Source: Istiophorus platypterus
Lineage: Eukaryota; Chordata; Actinopteri; Istiophoriformes; Istiophoridae
Assembly: GCA_016859345.1 (NCBI GenBank)
Contig: CM029126.1
Span: 1,833,001-1,897,000 of the forward strand
Length of the DNA: 64,000 nt
Reading direction: 5' to 3'
The notes under the pieces were generated by a model. That model made no database searches. It saw nothing but the letters and a program-made list of their open reading frames with translations, and was not told where the DNA came from. Of this stretch, positions 27,157 through 39,400 are shown one piece after another. The stretch's first letter is position 1. Each line of letters starts with the position of its first letter. A program made the translations under genes and the position numbers.

Positions 27157-28935
27157 TGAGAATCCCCCAGCCCTGTGGTTAGAAAGGATATGACATTAAA
27201 AGGATACTGCACGTAATCAGGCAAGCCTGAACCAGAGCAGCAGAACTTTCTAGACCCCATCGTCTCTTTAATACTCACCCCTGTTGCTGCAAACAGAACA
27301 CATGACACACACCCATTAAACACACATCAGGAGGAACAGGATATAAAACAAATACAGATGAAAAGTACCGGAACAGTTACAGAATCTTCTTATTTAATGG
27401 GATTAAGTAGTGGGAGTAATGGGGGTGGATGTAGGCTGAGAGGGTTCAGACCAAATGAGTCATGAGTTTAGCACAACATAACCCCATAGTGACACCTGCT
27501 GGACTAAATGTTCTTGAAATGTGAAATCTAAGTGCTTTCACTTCTGATTCTCTGAACGGGAAGGCACACATCAGAGGAAACAGTAATGGATTATAAAATA
27601 GGCTAATACCTTGCCAGAAGACTCCTTCCATCCTCATCAACGGTGCAGCAGATCTCGCCTGCAGGATCACCTGGTGCTGCGTGGATTTGTCTGCACGAGA
27701 GAAACGACATGTTTGACTGGTTTCAGATACAGCATCCCAAGTAAAAACTGACGCATGTAACTTCGGAGCTTTGAAAACCTAAACTGAGCCTCAACATTTT
27801 AAAACAGAGGATGTATTGTTTGCATTATTTTTGCAGGGAAATGCATTAATTATCCAAACTGCTTTTTGTGCACAAAAATATTATAACAACTTCATTGTCT
27901 TGATGACATTTTCTTCAAATCTCAAATGGAAAAAAGTACATTTTATTGAGCCTGTACCTTGTTAAGTTGCAAAGCAAGTCATGAGAAGGCAGTGGCAAGT
28001 AACCGTGATTTATAGTAATAATCATTGATAATGTCTCACCCATTGTAAAGCTTCTGATGCTGGTGTTCTCATAACATACAGAAGGGTCATACATCTCCGC
28101 CTGCAAAATAGACATAGCATTTTTAGCGCTCTCTTAATGATTATGTGCATTAGCAGCAGCAGGAGGTTAGCAGTGGAGCTCATGATTTTTTTACGCTCAT
28201 CTGTCGCATGACAAAGAGAAGCTTTTGCAGTCTGTTGGTCTTGTTGGTGCATTGATATCCTCCTCTCTCCACTACCTGCTCCTCTGCTGAGTAGCCCATC
28301 TTCCTGAGGTGGCAGGAGGCCTTGTGTCTCTCCATGGTCCTGGCCGGGACTCTGTGGTCCGGGTCGTAGGGACACTGCTCCGTTGCTTCCTGGGAAAACA
28401 GCACCAACATTGCTTGAACCATAGCTGTGAACTACACACGTATGATGGGGTGAATAGTTTTAATTTATTTTTAAAATGCCACTTACATGCACACACTCTC
28501 TGTATGTCTATCTACACACATAAATCTATGTTTGAACTTATATTGAAGGCTTTTAAATTATTTTGTACTACTGGGATTTAGGAAGCAAATAAAAATAAAG
28601 CTAATAATGAAATACATTACAGCTCGGTGTCCCCGTTAGCTTGAGAAAATCTGAAAAGCAATGCCTCCCTCATATTAGTTTCATAATAAATGTGATAAAG
28701 CTATTTAAATACGAATTAACCTAGAATATTTTACGAAAGTTTTTTTCTAAATTTCGATTGCGGACTAAACGCTAAGCTAACGTTAGCCGTCCGTTACCTT
28801 CTTGTAGTCCAGCGACCATCCCAGCGTTTCAAATATGTCGTTTAGCTGTTTCTTGCAGTTTTCAGTAAACTCCGTCAGCTCCTGCAGACGCTCCAGACGC
28901 TCCTCGGTAGTTTCAGGTTTCGTTGACTCCGACAT
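23547..28935 (-). CDS. snrnp48: U11/U12 small nuclear ribonucleoprotein 48 kDa protein
   Basis: Component of the U11/U12 di-snRNP of the minor spliceosome in the nucleus; the family's zinc finger contacts the 5' splice site of U12-type introns. Nine exons: 28798-28935, 28276-28389, 28040-28100, 27610-27690, 25887-26066, 25118-25239, 24046-24140, 23804-23926 and 23547-23631, in continuous phase, giving 332 aa (human about 339). The CHHC zinc finger is Cys51, His57, His67, Cys71 (CPYDPDH...H...C), followed by LRKMGYSAEE. The most conserved family block, RDYKRRRQSYRAKNVHITKK, is in exon 25118-25239. The C-terminus is Arg/Ser- and Lys-rich, ending in KKKKKKREEREKEK. The start ATG lies in a GC-richer segment with a CRE-like TGACGTC just upstream (about 29036). 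All introns are ordinary GT-AG. Confidence 0.95.
25388..25510. repeat. (ATT)n/(ATC)n microsatellite in snrnp48 intron
   Basis: Over 60 bp of ATT units followed by mixed ATC units. It yields poly-Asn/Asp ORFs that are not genes. Confidence 0.95.
27044..27110. repeat. (TG)n microsatellite in snrnp48 intron
   Basis: About 32 TG units followed by an AG-rich run to about 27156. Confidence 0.95.
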
Positions 28936-29110
28936 TTTCGGGGTTTAAATCTTAATCAACAAAGTTTTCTTGCCCCGACATCGTTCGTGATGTTTTCACT
29001 GCGCACTCGCCCCGGCCATACCCTGCGCGAGGTGATGACGTCTGCAGGAGGGCGTCGCCTTGAAGGATCTGAAGAGACGCATGCTGGTAGTTGAAGTCCA
29101 CCATATTATG
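28936..29110 (-). promoter_or_regulatory. Probable snrnp48 promoter / 5' UTR
   Basis: GC-richer stretch directly upstream of the snrnp48 ATG, containing CpG dinucleotides and a CRE-like TGACGTC at about 29036. There is no TATA box. The assignment rests on position and composition only. Confidence 0.4.
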
Positions 29111-29346
29111 TTAGCGCTCATGTGGGCAAAAATGGAGAAAACAATCATCTAAACAAATAATTTTTGTTATTTTTCGTTTTATTTTATAAATATTCTCAAT
29201 CACATTTGACATTGGCTTTTATTTTACAAAAAACAGCATATCAAAGGCATACATGACATTAGTTACAGGGTAAATAAAGTACAAACAAATCTGATAATAA
29301 TGTGAATAATATCTTTTTTGTTTCAGTCTAACACACATACTGAAGG

Positions 29347-31863
<2,517 letters not shown>

Positions 31864-33384
31864 CTGTATGTGTGGGAGAACAAGCTGATTGGGCAGCTTG
31901 TCTCAGCAGCTCATGTAATGCTGTCCAGAATCACACCTGTGTTTTGCATGTACTAAAACATTTAGCACATACTAAGAATAATTTCTTTTCCATCCATTTA
32001 TCAGAAAAAGCTGAATTGTTTTAGATTACCACTGGCTTTCATGTATGAGCTAATGTATAGACAAATCTACTTTACCAGGCTTGAATCTATTTTGAACTAG
32101 GTAATCTATCACAGCGAATGAGTTTTCTTTCAGTGTTTTCTTGTATTTTTAATCTGACTTTCCATTATCACTCTCTTAATTGGAAGATGCGTTTCACTCC
32201 AGAGCTTTGTCGGCTGAAAAGCCATTTGTATTATTGAGAAAATCCTGACAGTTCTAGAGAGTCGACACCTCTTTACTTGTAGACAGTGAGGTTTGCGTTT
32301 CTGTGGTGAGGCTCCCCTAAATTTACATTTGCATAAAAAATAAACTGTTCAACGTTGTCTATTGCAAATTGTATACTGACAGTTTGTTGTTATTACACTG
32401 TACACACTAGAATACAGGGATAGGACGCCTTCACCTTTCAGATGTGTAGGCATTTCAGGCAAAGTCGCGATTTGGGCGCTTTATGAATGAAACCTGACTT
32501 GAATATTTTATTTTTAATGTCATAAATATGAGTTGCGTTATACTGGTCTGTTGTGCCTCACTAATGGACCATAGACAAAGAAGGCCTACAGGCCACCCAA
32601 ACCTGGCATCCAGCTAAGGCCACGTGTTGCTACCCGAGTTAGACAAAGAACTCAGCTGAGCAACCCCTCATCACGCGGTCTCAGTTGGATAACTGACCAA
32701 ATGGGCGACCCCCCACCGCACGTGGCGCCTTCCAAACAGCGGGGTTCCCCCAACATCAACAGCTCCCATTGGGTGAAATCCATCACCGTCAACCCCAAAT
32801 CGTGATGTCACTCAAAGTTATATTAACTCCGAAACTCCCGAAACTTACGCTTCTGGTTTGGAGCGTCAAAGTCGACAAACTAATTCTCCACCGTGAGCCA
32901 GAATTACGTCACCTTGCCGAAGACTGGTCATCTCACCGAGGAGACACGTTAGCCGCTGGTAGCCGCTAACCGACGCCGCCTGGCCTGTACGGGAACACCG
33001 AGGACGAACCATCACACCACTGGATTTGCAAAGAGTAAGAGGCATATAGCTCTGGGCAGACATTAGCAGTTAGAGTGTGTTAAGATGTTGCAATATTGTG
33101 AGAATATTGTTGTGCTGTTATTAATTCATTGGTGACCACACTTGAATCAATTATAATTCATCTGCTTGCAGTGGATAAATTCTGTCCTGCTCTGCATCAT
33201 GACCAAGACCAGTACTTCCGGTGTCGGTTAAAGGCCCAGACTTGTGACGCTCATCAGCTGAGCCGAGTAAAGTCTGTGTGATACAGATAAATACTGTCCC
33301 TCGATCGTGATCGCCAGAATGTCACTGTCAAACTCGATTACCTCTTTTCTTCTTCTACTAACACACACATTCCTATTCGAACAC

Positions 33385-33528
33385 CTGAGCGCAGGGAAGT
33401 TCGAACTTCCCGCTTAGTTTTTTTTCCTTTGTTAAGTCACGTGGTAACGGTGAGCCGCCATTACCCTCGACAGACTTCCTCCCGGCCGACCCTCGCTTGA
33501 CGTGACTGCAACGAGTCACATCCGCCAT
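33385..33528 (-). CDS. Possible first coding exon of the unrecognised gene
   Basis: ATG in the context AAGATGGCGG, a YY1-like start-site motif, within a CpG-richer stretch (about 33410-33550). It opens a 48-codon frame beginning MADVTRCSHVKRG and ending at CAG/GTGTTC in phase 0, which fits the phase-0 acceptor at 31863. The join is an inference: other exons could lie between, or this could be the first exon of a different transcript. Confidence 0.3.
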
Positions 33529-34539
33529 CTTGCTTCGCCTCCCTTCAGGCGCGCACACACATAGACCCTCGCACACACACACTCACACACACATACTTGT
33601 TTTATGATCTGTAGTTAGTAGTCAGTAGTAATAGTGCATGATAGGATTTATTATTCGGAAGTGATGTTAATTGGAAGTTTATATTACTAATGATAATAAA
33701 TCTTGTTATCTTTTTAAATGAGAAGTTGCCCTCGTGTTTTCTGCTCATATACTGTGATAACAAGCTGGTTGACAGAGTCAGTGCTGACCTCCACTCCTTC
33801 TCTATTCACTCTAGAATCACCAATATTCTCGTTTTGAGAGTGCATCACATATTTGGTTATTGGTCCGGGTTTTCCCGGTGGTTGCCCATTATTGATGGTC
33901 TAAATTAATCGGATTCTGTTAAATTTTAATAATTACCAGTGATTATCTTCAATAATCAGTAATTATCACTAATAGCCAGATCTTGCTCCTGCACTGCACA
34001 ACAAACGGTGCCTTAGGTGAGGTTGCATCTAAATTTTGGTTATTAGTTTGGGTTTTCTGGTGGTGCCCAGTTAATATTAATCCTGAATAATCCGATCCAT
34101 CTAAATCTTGATAATTAGTAATGATTACCTTTGTCTTGTCAGTTTTCATAATGTCAGGCCTTTTTCTTGTCTCACTTGAATCTCTTTATTGAAACAGCAG
34201 AAACATTAATTCCCCAGTGGTTTATGTGCATTAAGTATATTAACTATATCGTGAACAAGTGCGTGTGTTGATACACTTGGCTGAAAGTGTCACGGTCTGA
34301 TAGCAGAAAACGCATCAGCAGCATCAGTACTAAAGTCAAAAATGATCACAAACTAGAAGCAAAACTTCTTTTTAACGGTTTCAAGAAAAGGTTTAACATT
34401 AATAACTAACACGATGGTGGGATTTATTAAAGCACCTTTGCGACAGTCTGCATTAGTTTTATCTGCTGATCCCAAAAACTGAGCGCGTTAGATTCTATTA
34501 GTTTTTATTTCAATTTTTCATTTCTGCCAAAAAAGAAAA

Positions 34540-34847
34540 GGGGCTTGAGGAAGCGCCGCCTGCTCTGATTGGTCGGTCAGGGGTCATGTGACCGCCCGCT
34601 GCCAGTCCCAGCACCGGTTGACGCTTTCCTGGTTCACGACCCGTTTCATCCACCCGGTCGCGTTTAGCCCGGGACTACCAACGTTTAGCCCGGTTACAGG
34701 TGCTTCGCTTCAACCCACGGCGCTTTTCTCGGGTCCTTGTCAGTTCGCGCTCCGAGAGGCGGACACACCCTCCGAGTTGAAGCGGGGACGCGGCGGCTAA
34801 ATCTTTTTCCTGCAACACGTCGAAACAAACAAACACGAAAGATCAAA
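34540..34847 (+). promoter_or_regulatory. Probable sorcin promoter and 5' UTR
   Basis: GC-rich and CpG-rich block immediately upstream of the sri ATG. It has a reverse CCAAT box (GATTGG at about 34567) next to an E-box-like GTCATGTGACC. There is no TATA box. The call is by position and composition. Confidence 0.5.
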
Positions 34848-36226
34848 ATGGCTTATCCGGGATACGGAGGCGCGGCCCAGGGCTTCCCGGGGGCCCCAGC
34901 AGCGGTAAGAGCCCGACCCGGTGAGGCCGAACCTCAGGCCGAACCTCGGCCCGAAGCGGGAGACGTCCGGAGGGACCGCGGTCCCGGGGCGGTGGACGCG
35001 TCCCGCCCCGACAGGCCCGAAGTGGGTCGACGGGAAAGAGGCTGCTGCAGGCGGGGGAGGCGGCGGGGGGTCACCGCGGGGGGGTTCATCACAGGGGGGT
35101 TCATCACAGGGGGCTCACCTGCGTGCGTTCACCTGCGTGGGCTCACCTGCGTGGGCTCACCTGCGTGGGCTCACCTGCGTGGGCTCACCTGCGTGGGCTC
35201 ACCTGCGGACACAGGCTCAGCCTCAAAATCCACGTTTAATGCAGCGAAAGTAACGGAGTAACTTAAGTATAATAACTTTCGTTTTCTTTCTACATAATAC
35301 TTATACTCCATTACATTTACTCAGAAGATACAGTTACTTGTTACTTTTTCAGTCTAAGATTTTTCCCCTAAAACTCGTGATAAAGTTTTAAGATTAAAAA
35401 CACAAGACACAAGAAGAGAAAACCACAGTTTTCTTCTTCTCCCATTAATCATTTCATGACCCCTTAGATTTATCTTATGACCCTCAGGAGGGGCCCAGCC
35501 CCTAGGTTGGGAACCAGTGGACTAAACTACCTACCTGAATGTAAAGTAGTTGAAAGTATGTTTTTCTGGATGGAGCAGCTCAGCCGTAAAATGCTGCCTT
35601 TCACATTGATGCGTCAATATCAACAAACCAATGTCACATTAGATAATGTATCAGTCACGAGGGGACATTTTACAGCAGAGAAGAACAAAAGTAATCTTAC
35701 TTTTGATATTTTAAGGGTATTTTGCTGATAATACTTGCGTACTTTTACTTTAATAGGATTTTTCATGCAAGACTTTTACTTGTACTTGAGTATATTTTAA
35801 ACTGTTGTATTGTAAGATTACTTCAGTCATGGATCTGAGTAATCCACCACTGGTTTAAATGTGGGTGAGCTATTTGCAAACCATTATCACGAGTCATTAA
35901 CTTCTCTCTATGTTCAACCAAACAAGTGTTTATGTTCCTCTTCACTTTTCAGCCTGTGTTGGAAGTAGGTGTCAGGGTCTTTTACCAGAGAGTGAGCGGC
36001 AGCAGGGCCACGTAAAATCGGTCGACGATTAACAAATAGTCAGTTCGGTACTATTTTTCAAAATAATTTCTAGTTCCAGCCTCCTCAAACTGGAGGATTT
36101 GAAGCTCCTCGTCCTCACACACAACAGTAAACTGAGGACTGTAAAGCATTTGTCCTGAGGAATGTCCCATAAAATCATGACCAGATGTTCTGGTGCAACT
36201 CCTTGCATAAAAGCAGTTTACACACA

Positions 36227-36283
<57 letters not shown>

Positions 36284-36385
36284 TTTCATGGTGGAAGTAC
36301 TGTAAGATAGGGGGTGAGGAAGGGTGAGGTTTCCTCTGTACGAGGCCTGAGAATCTCACACACACACACACACACACAAAAATAA

Positions 36386-36431
<46 letters not shown>

Positions 36432-39400
36432 ATGTATGTGTGTGTGTATACACTAGAAGAACAGCTCATTCATTTCAAGTGTTTTCTGTGGTTGTGGTTA
36501 ACAAAGGGCTGCACTGAGTCAGCACCGGTGGACACCAGTGTAGAGCATGAGCGAGCGAGCTGGGCTTTTGTGCTGGCTCAGTTAAAATGACGACCCTTAT
36601 CAGCGATGAGATTAACGACTGGAACGCCGCTCGACAGCAGGCCGAGACTCGCCTGCCTCTCGTCGGTTGACGTTTCGAGATTTTGAGACATTATTGTGAA
36701 AAGTGTGGTGGAGCTTCCTGAACGCCTTCTCCTGGCTTAAATTGCATTCACAGTTGGGTAAGGACGCTTCAGAGAGACCTCACAGGAAGGGTTGCTCCTC
36801 CTGCCTTTCCACACCAGGTCAAGGTACAGCCAGTGTGCAGGGACTGTGCTTTTTGATCAGGCCTGAAGGCTGTTACATGATAATATACGAATGGATAATG
36901 TGAGACTTTCATTTACTCGCTGGTCGTGGTTACGTTCATTCTTTTAAGGCCCACAGGATGTTGAGCAACCAACCACATGTGGTTTTATTTTTATAATTCT
37001 GCAGAAGTATTTAAACTCCTTCTGAAAACCATTAGAAGGTTTTGCACAGAGCCTGAAGTCATGATCGATTCTGGTAGCTTCTTTAAATTAAGTAATTCTG
37101 CTATATACAGTTAAAGGGAAGCAACGATTGATATAACACAACGTTTCATGACAGTCGATCGATCATTCTAAATATTATTGAAGCACAAATTGTTAAAAAA
37201 AAAAAAGACAAAAAGGCAAAAACAACTATTCTGTGGTTCCAGCTCCTCAAACAAGAGGATTTTTTAATTTCTTGTTTTTGCTTTCTCATATATGATAATA
37301 AACTGAATCTTACTCTTTCAGCTGAGTCTCTTGGAGAATAGAAAATAAGTTTTACACTATTTCACAACATTTTAATGGAAATATCGATTATTGATTTAGA
37401 GAACAAATGGCAATTAAATTGATATTGAAAATATTTGTTTAGTAGCAGGCCAGGTCAGATTAAGACATCTAATATTAATCTATCTAATCTAATTGCACCA
37501 AACCATAGATCATTGATTCTTTGCTGGTGTTCACGTTTCCATCATCACCTTTTAAAACAGGTAACAGGTTTTTTCTTGTTTTTTTTTCAGATCTGCCGAG
37601 GTCATGAGCCCAGTCGCAAAAAAAACAAAAAGTAGATAAGAAAGAAGAAATAATAAGATGATGTTCAGAAGTCAACTAAAACTGAACTAAATCTCCCCTT
37701 TTTCTTTTCTCTCTCTCTCTGCAGCAGGATCCTCTCTATGGGTATTTTTCAGCCGTCGCAGGACAGGTAACTCTCCTGCACGAACCATTAAAGAAACAGT
37801 GCACCTCATTTATCGTTGAGCCTGATCACACAGAGGCACCGAGCCTTCGTGCAGCAGCTCATCGTTGTCTGACTCCTCGCTGACGTTGTGTTGTGGTTTT
37901 TTTGGATTTTTTTTTCCGGGCTTTGAACAGGATGGACAGATCTCAGCGGACGAGCTGCAGCGCTGCCTCACACAGTCCGGCATCTCCGGCTCGTACCAGC
38001 GTAAGAAACCCAGACTGTTCTCCTTTTAAAGTGTTTTTATTATTGAAGCTGTCTGTGGAGATTGAGAGGAAACGTGGGGAGCCAGGGGCTGGACTGACGT
38101 GAAAATACAACGCTCTGGGTTTAACAGAACAGGGTCCGACGTGTGTTACGCCGACTTTCTTTCCCCTCTTTTTCGCTCTCAGACATTATTTGGCTTTCAC
38201 CAGCGTTCGTGTAGGTTTCTGGTGTCAGACAGTTGCACAGGTATAAAACAGGGATTTGATGGAAGCTCTTGAGAACAAAAACCTTGCAAACAGAGTTTGC
38301 CTTATTGTTAAAGTCACTAAACACAATACAGCACCTGGATAAAAACAGGTGATTATATTGTTAACAATACAATGCTGTTGTTGATGTTTAATTGTGGTTG
38401 GAGAAATAATCTGACAATAAATTCACCTCTATTTGTCAAGAGAAAATTTGACATGAAAATTGTGTTTTTTTAAATTTCAATTTAATCAAATCTCACGTTG
38501 TTCATATTTCTCTGCCTCACATCATGAGAGCTTCAGTGTTTTCACACAACCAGGGTTATTGTTCAATAGCATTTTATAAAATCTGAATCCACCGATCAAA
38601 TCTGAATCCTCCCTAATTCCTTGTCTAATCTCTTTAAGTCCGGCTCTCATCATTTGCCAGTAACTAAAGTTATAAATAACTTCGACTCTGAGATCTAGGT
38701 CAGATCTGTGATCAGCTGCTGTTGGCCAGATGCACCACAGTTTGTTTTTTTTAGCGGCAGCTTCTCAGTTAATCAACTTGGATATTGATTAAACTATTTG
38801 AACTCATTTTGACAACTTTCAGACTCAGGTTTTTGAGCTAAAAAAAAAGATGATAATCTGCAGATGAATCACGAGGCACTGATGCTAGAGGCAAGGTCCT
38901 TTCTGTAAATGCAGTTTTAAGATTTGTGTGTTTGACCAATAGTTTTTCGAGCAGAGACGTACCGGAGTAGCCAGTCGAGCTTTAAGATGGAGAGAAAAAG
39001 AACTATACCATGCATGAGTTGCGTCTCGTAAGAAAAGACTTCTGTGTGAACTCTGAGATTTTTCCTTGTGAGTGTGGACGTGGTCTCGGGCGTCTTGGTC
39101 CTGTGTTAACGGCCTGTGTTTTTCCCCTTTGCAGCCTTCAGCCTGGAGACCTGCAGACTGATGATCAACATGCTGGATGTATCCTTCAGCCATCGGCCTC
39201 ACGGACAGACTTAGCCGGTTCTTTTTTTGGTCCGCGGTCTCCCATCATGACAAACGTTCTTCGGACTAAACGTCACTTTGGTGTTTTTACTTTATTCAGA
39301 TTAGATTTTTCCCTCCCTACATTTTCGAGTTGCTGTTAGTACAGACCAGCAGAACATGAAGTGGTTCCGGTCTTTCCACCAGATGTTCAACCTGCTGCAG

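Larger units (their letters stand above)
31864..34847. other. Region between the unrecognised gene and sorcin
   Basis: It contains the possible first exon at 33385-33528 and its CpG-richer surroundings with YY1-like and E-box/CRE-like sites. The rest is AT-rich with diverged internal repeats around 33840-34110. The last 300 bases before sri form a GC-rich promoter-like stretch. No other gene is supported. Confidence 0.4.

Noticed and set aside
27280..27300. Possible micro-exon (CAACAG) in snrnp48 between exons 4 and 5
   Set aside because: The only GT donor there would make an 8-nt exon and break the frame; direct splicing keeps phase.
35100..35210. CRISPR-like direct repeats
   Set aside because: Contiguous 14-bp minisatellite without spacers, in an animal intron.
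34737..35261. 174-codon plus-strand frame over the sri 5' end
   Set aside because: It covers the sri 5' UTR, exon 1 and intron minisatellites in another frame; the repeats explain the Gly/Cys/Arg pattern.
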